From Sphaeramia orbicularis (Eukaryota > Chordata > Actinopteri > Kurtiformes > Apogonidae): a stretch of 64,000 nt of DNA. The translations under genes and the position numbers were made by a program. The notes under the pieces were generated by a model. The model was not told where the DNA came from and did not search any database. It saw only the letters and a program-made list of their open reading frames with translations. Below, piece by piece: positions 47,396-58,593 of this stretch. Position 1 is the stretch's first letter. Each line of letters opens with the position of its first letter. The stretch lies in the NCBI RefSeq assembly GCF_902148855.1, contig NC_043964.1, positions 7,884,602-7,948,601 of the forward strand, read 5' to 3'.

Positions 47396-47479
47396 TGTCT
47401 GAGTTTGAGTTGATGTTTGGTGTCGTTCATCACTTTGTCTGCTCTGGTCTCACACTGAATAAAACACAAACCTTAGAGT

Positions 47480-48345
47480 CCACGGGGTCCGGGTGAGTCC
47501 AGGTGGGTCCACGGGGTCCAGGTGGGTCCAAGTGGGTCCAAGTGTTACAGGTGGATCGGACTCATCTCACCTTGTATGTGTCCATATTCAACTAGAAAAT
47601 GAATGTGATGGATGTCCACACTGATCAGATGTTTTTCAGTCGTTGGTTCAGAAAAACTGGAAATGGGAAATTAGACCAAACACGTTATTTTATTGTGAAC
47701 ATACAACAAACTGTGGACACAAACAGTAAATACTGTTGTTCTAACCAGACTGAGTCATGGTCAGGGGAGAATAATCAAGTTCATAGTTGGGGGGGCAGTG
47801 AACATACAACCCTTACCCTGACCCCTGACCCTATCTCACATACTTATTCCTGGGGTACTGTTCTGTCCTTCTTTTCTGTTCTCTCGGACTGTCCTTTGAA
47901 ACTTACTGTGTTGTTCAGATGTTTTAAATAATGATATTAAAAGTAATAAAACAGGGTACAGAATAGGTTCCTCCACGTTCCTATAGGTTCCTACAGGTTT
48001 AATTTTAGACTTTTAAAGACCTTTTTTAGACTTAGAACAGAATTTAATGTACAGTTTACAGTCAAACTTGAGAACCAAAGGCCTGTTGTTCACTTTTGAG
48101 TCGACCTCTGTCTCTGTGCTAATCCAAACTGAACCATGTTAGCTGAATTTATACTAATCCAAACTGAACCATGTTAGCTGTATTTATACTAATCCAAACT
48201 GAACCATGTTAGCTGTATTTATACTAATCCAAACTGAACCATGTTAGCTGTATTTATGCTAATCCAAACTGAACCATGTTAGCTGTTTGTCTGCACCACA
48301 CAAAAGCACACCAGTTATATCTGAACCAGGGAACAAACATTAAAC
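47480..48345. other. Centre of the K4-K5 convergent interval
   Basis: 47500-47560 has GGGTCCA repeats. 47560-47830 is the copy of 39160-39430, with a frame of about 100 codons that is only partly shared between copies. 48118-48295 is a minisatellite of about five 35-bp units (core CCAAACTGAACCATGTTAGC). No gene. Confidence 0.7.
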
Positions 48346-49700
48346 AGATCTGTGATTCTGTCGTTGGTATATCAGGACGTGTTTAACTCTAGTATCTAGA
48401 GTCCATGAAACCTCTGCTTTTAGGCTCAGACTATAATTGAACTTTATTTGGACGTTGATTTTTGACACTTGGACATTTCAGACACATTTAAACACAACAA
48501 ATAAAAAAACACGTTTCGGGAAGAATAACGTAAAGCCGACCTTATCAAATGGAACAACTATGAAAGATTGTTAATGGTACTGAATACAACATGTGTCTGC
48601 TCCTACAGCTCCACCTACTGTTCAACTACTGGAACGTGATGTGTTCAGGTCCAGTGGGATTCCTCTGGACTCACAGACATCAATGCCCTGAAGAACCACG
48701 TTTTCACTGCACACACTCACTTCCTGTTTCAGGGTCACATGGTTCCTCCTAGCCCCGCCCCTTTATGAGACTGACAGTGGATCCTGAACCTGGTTTAAAC
48801 CAGGCCTCTCAATCTTAAATCAGTTCAGTTCAGGTTCCACATTCAGACCAACAGGATCAAAAACAGGTCCAAACAGTCAAATAAGAACAGAATAAGGATA
48901 AATAAGGACAAGTACAGACTTTGATCTGTGTTTCAGTTCAGTTTGTTCAGATTATTCACATTTTTAAAAGATGCTTTGTAAATATAAACATGTTAATGTA
49001 ATTTTACTTTTTTTTTACGCTTAAACACAGAAAACTTCTTTTGTCGGTAACACCTTCTTTTTAATGTCTTTCATTTCTTTTTAATGGGTTTTAAGTCTCT
49101 TTTATAGAGTTTTTAACTTCTTTATAATGTGTTTTTATTATTATTCTGTTTTTACCTTTTCTTTTTTTATGGTGAAGCTTCATTTTATCAGGTTCTAAAC
49201 TTTTTTTAAAACTTTTTAAACATTGTTCATTTAGTTGACTTCTTTTTAGTGGGTTTTAACATTTTCATAGGTGTTTTGACCTTTTATTGGGTTTTGAACT
49301 TTAAATTTCTGGTCCGTATGTTTAATATGTTTCCTTTAAAGGTTTAATCTGGTTCACCCTTAAGTAAATCTGGACCTGTTTTCTATGTTTGACATTTCTA
49401 AGGACACTGTGACGTTAAACTGACATGAGACACATATTCTTAATCTACGTTCATCCGTCAACAGGATGTTCAGGTCTGTTCTGGCCACGCCCACTGAGCA
49501 AACAGGAAGTCAAACTCTTCAGATCTTTGGTTAAAATGCATCATTTCAGTAAATAAATACGTTTGGTTGAAGTTTATCAGGTGAATTCATGCAGTTCAGT
49601 GTTTGTCCACAGGGGGGCGAGCATCACCAACAGACCAGAGCAGACAAAGTGATGAACGACACCAAACATCAACTCAAACTCAGACACACAGTGGATTTAT
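48345..49700. repeat. 3' flank of K5, directly repeated as 54815-56190
   Basis: The words CTGTGATTCTGTCGTTGGTA (48351) and CACGCCCACTGAGCAAACAG (49485) recur at 54825 and 55981 in the same order and orientation. The repeat includes a truncated relative of the hAT-like element at 40634 (48801-49040, beginning CAGGCCTCTCAATC). It shows that K5 and K6 are direct tandem copies. Confidence 0.85.
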
Positions 49701-49848
49701 GGACCCATTTATTGACTCTCAGGTTATTGGTTGTGTCACAGGTCATGTGACTTAGACGCCGTCGGTGCCGGTAGTGGGCGTGGAGGTGGTGGAGGAGACC
49801 ACCTACCCATAGACCACCTCCTCCTGGGTCTTCGTGGAGCTGCAGACG
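49700..49848 (-). other. K5 terminal 3' UTR exon with relict tail frame
   Basis: Minus-strand exon after acceptor CCACAG. The frame past the TGA reads SVCSSTKTQEEVVYG then TAG. The poly(A) signal AATAAA is on the minus strand at 49708-49713. Confidence 0.75.
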
Positions 49849-49947
49849 CTGTGGACCAATCAGAAGACATTACAGCGGACCCACCCAGCTGCTCTTCATT
49901 CAACCAATCACTGATCAGTGTTTCCAGTGTGGGCGTGGTCACCTGTT

Positions 49948-52417
49948 TCAGCCCTGAAGCCTTTTGTACTCAGCGACCTCCGACTCCAGATGGATGTTGG
50001 TGTCCAGCAGCTTCTTGTACTCGTAGTCCTGAAGATCCAGGTCCAACCTGAGCTGGACCAGCTGCTCCTCCAGAGTGGTCACCTGGTGGACAAGAAGAAG
50101 AAGAAGATTGAACCAAAGGAGGCGTGGACACTCACTGTGTCCCAGTATCACAGACTGTTTGGACAGACGGACGCCACACAATGAGTGACAGCTGGAAGGT
50201 GGCACCCATGCCCCGCCTCCTGGTCTCTACTGCACAGACTCAGTAGGTCCTGTGTCTGATCTGGTCCATGCAGGTTCCATGTGTTACCTGGGTCAGGTAT
50301 CCGCTGAGCTGCCCCCCGTACTGGCTCAGGGTTTCAGCCAGAGTTCCCTCCAACACTTCCTGTGGAGGAAACACACCAATCATCAAGCCTCAGTCATCTG
50401 ACCTTTACTGTGGTCATCAGGTCCACAGAGCAGGTCAGTCCTGCAGACCAGCCCAACCCTCCACCCAACAGGAAGTCCACCATGGAGGTGTGACGCTCAA
50501 AGGTGTGAGGGTCCATCATGGCCGCTGTAGCTTGAACTCCACTTCCTAATGGTTGGAGCTCCTTTGGACCTTCAGCCTGTTTCCACTAAATGTTGCCTTT
50601 ATTGACTGACTGTTGGTTGAAGGTGCCTCACTTCTTCTACTGGACGTGGACACACACCTACTGACCTGATTCCTGTCATTTCCTGTGGATTGCGATGCTC
50701 ACCGTGTCCAACGTGGACTGCAGTTGGGTCTCCAGAGACTGCAGAGTGGACTGGACCTGGGTGACTTCAGACTCGGACGTCTGCAGGATCCGGATGCCGA
50801 CCACCACCTTGTCCTTCAGAACCTGGGTCTGCACAAAACCAATAAACACACGGGTGGAATCCATCGGTGCCCGTTGATGTCTAATAACGTCTGCTGCCAC
50901 TGGAAGTGAGGTCATGTGGATACCTTGGCCTGGAAGGCCTCCAGGTCCTTCTGGTTTTTGGAGTAGATGGTGTCGTGGAGTTGTGCGTTCTGGGCCATGG
51001 CCTTGGTGAAGTCCACCTGTGGGATGGATGGAAGACAAGTCACACTATGGAATGTGAACCCATGGCTCTGGGACACAGGGTTTTAGAGCTGGAAAGTCTA
51101 GGAGACACTAGGACTGGGTCCAACTGGTCCACATGGGTGAAGTTCATCTGTGGAAGTTGTGACCTTCTATTGTCATTAAACCTGGTCTCTCAGGATGTTT
51201 CCTGATCTCCATCTCATGGCTTTGGTCAGTTTGTCCTGTGGGTCCAGGTTTTGTGGGACGGCATCCACTCACCTCCTGGTTGTTCTTCTTGAGGATCTTC
51301 AGCTCCTCCTCCAGACCCTGGATCTGCAGCTTCACATCAGATCTGGTCTGCATCAGCTGGTCCAGGATCTTCTTCAGTTCGGCGATGTCGGCCTCCAGCG
51401 ACTGCAGCACCGCTGGCTCCTTCTCACTCCTGCAACAAGACGACCACAGGTGAGGATGAACTGAACTGCAGCAGCTCAACAAATCTGAACTCAAGAGGAC
51501 AAACATCTGAAAGCGGAGTGGTCTTCTACTCCAGTAACCTGTGTTTGGACTCACTTGTTCTTGAGGGGTTCATCAGCCGTCTGGGCGTTGCCCATGGATC
51601 CATACACCTTGATGGCGGTCTCGATCTGCAGATGACAAACACAAATCAGATAACCACATCCTCCTCTGATCTTTCCAATGATTCAACTCCATAATGTCTT
51701 TATTCCAGGTGAAAGTCCATGCAGGTCTATGACCTACTGGTCCTGGACTCTAGTGCCCCTTCTCTGGTTCCTTCAGATCCTTCTGTTCACTCTCACTATA
51801 TTCAACTGGGTCTGTTTTCAGATCTACATTCCTCTGTCTCCTCAGGTGTTCCCCAGGGCTCTGACCTCCATCCACTTTTATTTTTTATTTTAAAATTAAA
51901 ATAGTGGAAAAACTTTTCTTGACTCATAACTTTTTGTACGACCTCAAATCTCCTTCTAAATATTTGTGTCTAAATCTGGTTCGGTTCTAAAGGTGTGGCT
52001 CCATCACACAGACACAGACTAAATGCAGCCAATGGTTGGAATCAGCTTCAACACAGGCTGCTGTGTATATGTGTGGGTTTGTGTGTCTGTGGATGTGGGT
52101 CTGTTGTGTCTGTGGACTGGACTCACCTTGGACCTGATGATGGAAATGGTTTGGAAGCAGGTGGTGTAGTCTCTGGAGGCGGAGTCTCCACTGCTGTCCA
52201 CCCACTGCCTGATCTTCAGCTCCAGTTCGGCGTTGGCGTCCTCCAGGGAGCGCACAGTGGACAGGTAGTCCAGCAGACAGGTGTCCAGGGTCTGCACTGA
52301 GAACTTCTCCACGTTGGTGGGAGGACGGATGGCGGCGAATCTACAGCTGCGAACGGCCCTACAGATGTTTCCGTGGTGATTGCCACTGATTTGGATGTTG
52401 GATGAATGATTCCCCAT
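49948..52417 (-). CDS. Divergent tailless type I keratin K5, 314 aa, Met-Gly start
   Basis: Coding exons from 5' to 3' on the minus strand: 52127-52417, 51555-51625, 51273-51429, 50924-51016, 50703-50828, 50288-50359 and 49948-50082. All introns follow GT-AG when read on the minus strand. The head is the shortest and most unlike the others: MGNHSSNIQISGNHHGNICR, then a basic RAVRSCRF stretch. It keeps the Met-Gly-x-x-x-Ser pattern. Cys47 sits at the helix-initiation Arg position. Exon 4 begins VDFTKAM and lacks L12. The protein ends YKRLQG. The promoter beyond about 52490 is unrelated to those of K3, K4 and K6. Confidence 0.88.
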
Positions 52418-52475
52418 GATGAGGTTTTTCTTCTACAGAGACTCAGAGAAGACAAAGACCAGCTGGTGACTGCTG

Positions 52476-52483
52476 CTTTTAAA
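52476..52483 (-). promoter_or_regulatory. TATA-like box of K5
   Basis: TTTAAAAG on the minus strand, 58 bp before the ATG, the position of TTTAATA in K3 and K6. The 5' UTR after it (CTCTGTAGAAG...) is still alignable with the paralogues, but the sequence upstream is not. Confidence 0.6.
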
Positions 52484-52489
52484 CCCCAG

Positions 52490-53054
52490 GGTCTGGGGGG
52501 GAGGGGGGGGCACATGGATCAGGTGGAAACTTACCAGAAACGTCACCCTTCACTGGAACCCATGTCTGGACCTCAGCCTTTGTAAACTGTGACTCATAAG
52601 GAAACATTCCTGTATTTGCTTCAGTAAATAAAACTCTCTGGTTCCACAGAACTTGGTCTGGGTTTGATAAACCTGCCGGGTCAACGGGTTGGGTCGATAA
52701 ACATCGGTTATCTGGAAGCAACAAGCGTGGATGAGTACCGTGGAATGGACCTCTGATCATACAACCGAAAACGCCTTATTTGTTTTTTTCCACCAGATCT
52801 TTACTTGGACATTTTCTCCTACATCATCAGAACCAGAACCAAACAAAAATTAAAAGACGTAGAAAATATATACTCATGAATTACATTATGAAAACAGTCA
52901 GAGGTTAATTAATGAACAATGAAAATAGATGAGTATAAAATCTACATCATAGTTCATGAAGTCCTGAATAAATGATGTAATATTTTCCCTTTAATGGTCC
53001 GAGTTTCTGTGCTTGTAGAAGGTAAATCTAAGACACAGCAGCAGTTCACACACT
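52490..53054. other. K5-specific upstream sequence
   Basis: About 560 bp not shared with the other units by eye. It starts with a C-run on the minus strand and holds no recognised feature. It replaces the promoter block common to K3, K4 and K6. Confidence 0.5.
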
Positions 53055-53595
53055 AGTCCATTTATGTACCGTCCAATATTTGTGGTTCTATAGCTGAACA
53101 CATGTCTATATTAATGTTTACACCTGCACTGCTCACCTGTAACCACCAAAGCCCCACCCCCTACTGTTTATTTAAAAGGACCAAAAAATATTTAGTGTTT
53201 TTTGGAATAAGTCAGTAATATTTCAGATCATTAAACAGACATTTAAAGGGTTAAAGTCCTGAAACTGATGGAATGTTTGGTTGATTTGAGCAGGACTGAA
53301 GTTTAAGTGATTCATGAAAAAAAGCAGGAAAAAATACTGATGTTTGATCATTTCACAGCAGTTTACATCCAGACTGAGAACATGTGAAGAATATTAACAG
53401 GACAACAGCGGAAACTAGTAGAAAACAGAAGAAAATAGTAGAAAATAGAAGAAAATAGTAGAAACTAGTAGAAAACAATGGAGAACAGTAGAAAATAGTA
53501 GAAAACATTAGAAAACATTAGAAAACAGTGGAAAATAGTAGAAAATAGTAGGAAATAGTAGAAAACATTAGAAAATAGTAGAAAACAGTAGATTC
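53055..53595. repeat. Inverted copy of the K3 5' flank and CTACTA array
   Basis: 53055-53400 is the reverse complement of 35390-35685, and 53400-53595 is an inverted, shorter version of the TTTTCTACTA array (TAGTAGAAAA units). This ties the K5 flank to the K3 flank. Confidence 0.85.
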
Positions 53596-54029
53596 AGTCC
53601 AAAAGTTGGACCTGATCTGGAATGGTGACACTGTGACCTTTGACCCCAGGAATGAATGGACATGACATCACTGAACTGAAACCTCAGCCTTCATCAGAAA
53701 CAGCTGTAAATAAAATAAAATAAAATAAACAAGAACAAGAACAAGAATAGAACTGATCAAACATCGGCCATTAATAACTCAAATCAACCACATTTAATGA
53801 CATTATTATTATTATTATTATTATAATACACATACAAATACAGCGTCTGACTAAACTTCTGGTCTGATTTATTTCATATTTGATCTGTTTCTTCTTTGGG
53901 ACACTGTCTACAAAGTCTGTTCACAGTTTGGATGAATTTAGATTTCTGGAATTTTTATGACTTTTTTTTTTTTTTTTATATTCCAAATGTGTCTTTCCTT
54001 CTGATGGTCCATATTGTGTTGGTTTTATA
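53596..54029. other. Spacer without gene
   Basis: Contains TAAAA and TTA microsatellites (53705-53735, 53806-53822) and a T-homopolymer near 53961. No gene seen. Confidence 0.5.
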
Positions 54030-54790
54030 CAGGCGTAGCCAACACGTCGATCAAGATCTATCGGTCGATTGCAAAGGTAGTTTGGGTAGATCACATGACA
54101 TTAAAAAATAGACATCAGCCTATCATCCACCCTCACTATGAAATGTCACTTGATTGACAGACAGAACAGCCAGTCAGACAGCTGATCTGTTCTGACACAT
54201 GGGTCACCACACAAACACGTCCAACCGCAACAAGGGCCACAAAACTATCCAGCCACGGAGTTGTGTAGTTAGCCTTCAGTTTATGTCTTCTACAGAAAGG
54301 GTGGACTCAAACCTACCACTTCCATACGGCATGGGAGGAGGACTGTTGTTTCATCATGCCAGCTGGTGTATGAGTGTGTGTGTGAATGGGTGAATGTGAG
54401 GAAGTGTAAAGCACTTTGGGCGCCATGAAGGTGTAGAAAATGCGCTACATAAGTTCAGTCCATTTACCATGTCATATTCAGAATGTGTTTGCTTCATCTG
54501 CCAGTCCACCATTTAATTTCCAACGAGGGAAATGTGGAGCAGCATCTTCAGACTGTTCAGAAAAACTATGACACTGACTTCCCTCCGAAAAGCGAGACAG
54601 AGAACATTGAAGGAACTCAGGAGGCATTTGTTGACCAGCTGACCTCGAAAGTGAAGGCAGCGACTGAAGCATCGTTCCAGACAAGTCACTTAAAGGTTAA
54701 GCACAAGAAATCCTGTAAGACGGAGAAATGGTAAAAGAAGCTTTCACTGAAGCAGCTGAGTCATTGGTCCAACACTTTAAAAACAAACCA
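54030..54790 (+). mobile_element. hAT transposase remnant with LINE-like 3' end inserted
   Basis: The left end CAGGCGTAGCCAACACGTCG is followed by GATCTATCGGTCGAT, a hAT-type end. From about 54483 the + strand keeps decayed transposase N-terminal sequence with GNVEQHLQTVQKNYDTDFPP and KVKAATEASFQTSHLKVKHKK, comparable to ZBED/GTF2IRD2-like hAT proteins. 54372-54470 (GTGTGTGTGAATGGGTGAATG through CAGTCCATTTACCAT) is the 3' end of a LINE-like element sitting inside. No right terminus was identified. Confidence 0.7.
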
Positions 54791-54814
54791 GAAATATTAT
54801 CTGGAACAAACACT

Positions 54815-56190
54815 CAACACATCTGTGATTCTGTCGTTGGTATTTTAGGACATGTGTTTAACTCCAGTATTTAGAGTCCATGAAACCTCTGCTTTTAGGC
54901 TCAGACTATAATTAAACTGTATTTGGACGCTGATCTTTGACACTTGGACATTTCAGACACATTTAAACACAACAAATTAAAAAAACATGTTTATGGAAGA
55001 ATAACGTAAAGCCGACCTTATCAAATCGAACAACTATGAAAGATTGTTAATGGTAATAAATACAACATGTGTCTGCTCCTACAGCTTCACCTACTGTTCA
55101 ACTACTGGAACATGATGTGTTCAGGTCCAGTGGGATTCCTCTGGACTCACAGACATCAATGCCCTGAAGAACCACATGTTTTCACTGCACACACTCACTT
55201 CCTGTTTCAGGGTCACATGGTTCCTCCTAGCCCCGCCCCCTTATGAGACTGACAGTGGATCCTGAACCTGGTTTAAACCAGGCCTGTCAATCTTAAATCA
55301 GTTCAGTTCAGGTTCCACATTCAGACCAATAGGATCAAAAACAGGTCCAAACAGTCAAATAAGAACAGAATAAGGATAAATAAGGACAAATACAGACTTT
55401 GATCTGTGTTTCAGTTCAGTTTGTTCAGATTATTCACATTTTTAAAAGATGCTTTGTAAATATAAACATGTTAATGTAATTTTACTTTTTTTTTTTTTTT
55501 TTTTTTTACGCTTAAACACAGAAAGCTTCTTTTGTCAGTAACACCTTCTTTTTCATGTGTCTTTCATTTCTTTTTAATGGGTTTTAAGTCTCTTTCATAG
55601 GGTTTTTAACTTCTTTATAATGTGTTTTTATTATTATTCTGTTTTTACCTTTTCTTTTTTATGGTGAAGCTTCATTTTATCAGGTTCTAAACTCTTTTTA
55701 AAGCTTTTTAAACATTGTTCATTTAGTTTTTAACTTCTTTTTAGTGGGTTTTAACATTTTCATAGGTGTTTTGACCTTTTATTGGGTTTTGAACTTTAAA
55801 TTTCTGGTCCGTATGTTTAACATGTTTCCTTTAAAGGTTTAATCTGGTTCACCCTTAAGTAAATCTGGACCTGTTTTCTATGTTTGACATTTCTAAGGAC
55901 ACTGTGACGTTAAACTGACATGAGACACAAATTCTTAATCTACGTTCATTCGTCAACAGGATGTTCAGGTCTGTTCTGGCCACGCCCACTGAGCAAACAG
56001 GAAGTCAAACTCTTCAGATCATTGGTTAAAATGCATCATTTCAGTAAATAAATACGTTTGGTTGAAGTTTATCAGGTGAATTCATGCAGTTCAGTGTTTG
56101 TCCACAGGGGGGCGAGCATCACCAACAGACCAGAGCAGACAAAGTGATGAACGACACCAAACATCAACTCAAACTCAGACACACAGTGGA
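54815..56190. repeat. 3' flank of K6, direct repeat of 48345-49700
   Basis: Same order as the K5 flank, including the truncated hAT-like piece (55279-55520) and a longer T-homopolymer (about 55487-55507). It differs from the K5 flank by small indels and scattered substitutions. Confidence 0.85.
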
Positions 56191-56194
56191 TTTA

Positions 56195-56357
56195 TGGACC
56201 CATTTATTGACTCTCAGGTTATTGGTTGTGTCACAGGTCATGTGACTCAGACACCGCCACTGATTGGCTGTCGGTGCCAGTAGTGGGCGTGGAGGCGGTG
56301 GAGGAGACCACCTACCCGTAGACCACCTCCTCCTGGGTCTTCGTGGAGCTGCAGACG
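56195..56357 (-). other. K6 terminal 3' UTR exon with relict tail frame
   Basis: Minus-strand terminal exon. The frame past the TGA reads SVCSSTKTQEEVVYG then TAG. AATAAA on the minus strand at 56203-56208. Confidence 0.75.
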
Positions 56358-56456
56358 CTGTGGACCAATCAGAAGACATTACAGCGGACCCACCCAGCTG
56401 CTCTTCATTCAACCAATCACTGATCAGTGTTTCCAGTGTGGGTGTGGTCACCTGTT

Positions 56457-58593
56457 TCAGCCCTGAAGCCTTTTGTACTCAGCGACCTCCGACTCCAGAT
56501 GGATGTTGGTGTCCAGCAGCTTCTTGTACTCGTAGTCCTGAAGATCCAGGTCCAACCTGAGCTGGACCAGCTGCTCCTCCAGAGTGGTCACCTGGTGGAC
56601 AAGAAGAAGAAGATTGAACCAAAGGAGGCGTGGACACTCACTGTGTCCCAGTATCACAGACTGTTTGGACAGACGGACGCCACACAATAAGTGACAGCTG
56701 GAAGGTGGCGCCTATGCCCCGCCTCCTGGTCTCTACTGCACAGACTCAGTAGGTCCTGTGTCTGATCTGGTCCATGCAGGTTCCATGTGTTACCTGGGTC
56801 AGGTATCCGCTGAGCTGCCCCCCGTACTGGCTCAGGGTTTCAGCCAGAGTTCCCTCCAACACTTCCTGTGGAGGAAACACACCAATCATCAAGCCTCAGT
56901 CATCTGACCTTTACTGTGGTCATCAGGTCCACAGAGCAGGTCAGTCCTGCAGACCAGCCCAACCCTCCACCCAACAGGAAGTCCACCATGGAGGTGTGAC
57001 GCTTACAGGTGTGAGGGCCCATCATGGCCGCTGCAGCTTGAACTCCACTTCCTAATGTTTGGAGCTCCTTTGGACCTTCAGACTGTTTCCACTAAATGTT
57101 GCCTTTATTGACTGACTGTTGGTTGAAGCTGCCTCACTTCTTCTACTGGACGTGGACACACACCTACTGACCAGATTCCTGTCATTTCCTGTGGATTGCG
57201 ATGCTCACCGTGTCCAACGTGGACTGCAGTTGGGTCTCCAGAGACTGCAGAGTAGACTGGACCTGGGTGACTTCAGACCCGGACATCTGCAGGGTCCGGA
57301 TGCCGACCACCACCTTGTTCTTCAGAACCTGGGTCTGCACAAAACCAACAAACACACAGGTTGAATCCATCAGGGCCCACTGACGTCTAATAATGTCTGC
57401 TTCCACAGGAAGTGAGGTCATGTGGGTACCTTGGCCTGGAAGGCCTCCAGGTCCTTCTGGTTCTTGGAGTAGATGGTGTCGTGGAGTTGTGCGTTCTGGG
57501 CCATGGCCTTGGTGAGGTCCACCTGTGGGATGGATGGAAGACAAGTCACACTATGGAATGTGAACCCATGGCTCTGGGACACAGGGTTTTAGAGCTGGAA
57601 AGTCTAGGAGACACTAGGACTGGGTCCAACTGGTCCACATGGGTGAAGCTCATCTGTGGAAGTTGTGACCTTCTGTTGTCATAAAACCTTGTTTCTCAGG
57701 ATGTTTCCTGATCTCCATCTCATGACTTTTGGCAGTTTGTCCTGTGGGTCCAGGTTTTGTGGGACAGCGTCCACTCACCTCCTGGTTGTTCTTCTTGAGG
57801 ATCTTCAGCTCCTCCTCCAGACCCTGGATCTGCGTCTTCATGTCGGATCTGGTCTGCATCAGCTGGTCCAGGATCTTCTTCAGTTCTGCGACGTCAGCCT
57901 CCAGCGACTGCAGCGCCGCCGGCTCCTTCTCACTCCTGCAACATGATGACCACAGGTGAGGATGAACCGAACTGCAGCAGCTCAACAAATCTGAACTCAT
58001 GAGGACAAACATCTGAAAGCGGAGTGGTCTTCTACTGCAATAACCTGTGTTTGGACTCACTTGTTCTTGAGGGGTTCATCAGCCGTCTGGGCGTCGCCCA
58101 TGGATCCGTACACCTGGACGGTGGTCTGGATCTGCAGATGACAAACACACAAATCAGATAACCATGTCCTACTGATGGACATACATTCAGATGTGTGTGT
58201 TTGTGTGTCTGTGGATGTGGGTCTGTTGTGTCCGTGGACTGGACTCACCTTGGACCTGATGATGGAGATGGTTTGGAAGCAGGCGCTGTAGTCTCTGGAG
58301 ACGGAGTCTCCACTGCTGTCCACCCACTGCCTGATCTTCAGCTCCAGTTTGGCATTGGCGTCCTCCAGGGAGCGCACAGTGGAGAGGTAGTCCAGCAGAC
58401 AGGTGTCCAGGGTCTGCACTGAGAACTTCTCATCGGTGGGAGGACAGAAGCCGGCGGATCTCCGTAAGCGGAAGTTCATGGGCAAGTCAAGGTTGACGGT
58501 TGACCCGTGGTTGACCATGGCGAAGTTTCCATGACCATGGATTCTATTGCCTTCGTAGAATTCATAGTGGGAAGACGACTGATGGCTGCCCAT
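56457..58593 (-). CDS. Divergent tailless type I keratin K6, 332 aa, Met-Gly start
   Basis: Coding exons from 5' to 3' on the minus strand: 58249-58593, 58061-58131, 57779-57935, 57430-57522, 57209-57334, 56794-56865 and 56457-56591. All introns follow GT-AG. The head is the longest of the four. It begins MGSHQSSS, shares HGHGNFAMVN-like sequence with K3 and an RLRR-SAGFCPP segment with K3 and K4, and adds LDLPMNF. Cys65 is at the helix-initiation Arg position. Exon 4 lacks the L12 linker, and the protein ends YKRLQG. Intron 1 is only 117 bp and open in frame, so an intron-retained form would add 39 residues without a stop. Confidence 0.88.

Larger units (their letters stand above)
42045..47480. 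repeat. Left arm of large inverted segmental duplication (K4 unit)
   Basis: Contains the GGTTTGACCT minisatellite, the K4 5' flank and the K4 gene. It matches about 56110-60880 in reverse complement. Landmarks are GGTCAAAGGTCAA and CTACTGGTCAGTTTAGTGAA on the left and their inverse near 60700-60770, and the CCTCATCTAGTCGCACATGC word near 43123 and its inverse near 59995. Identity by eye is well above 90 percent over most blocks. Confidence 0.85.

Noticed and set aside
36196-58593. K3-K6 as processed or decayed keratin pseudogenes
   Set aside because: They keep introns. All splice sites and frames are intact in four copies, and exon phases are preserved despite the exon-length changes.
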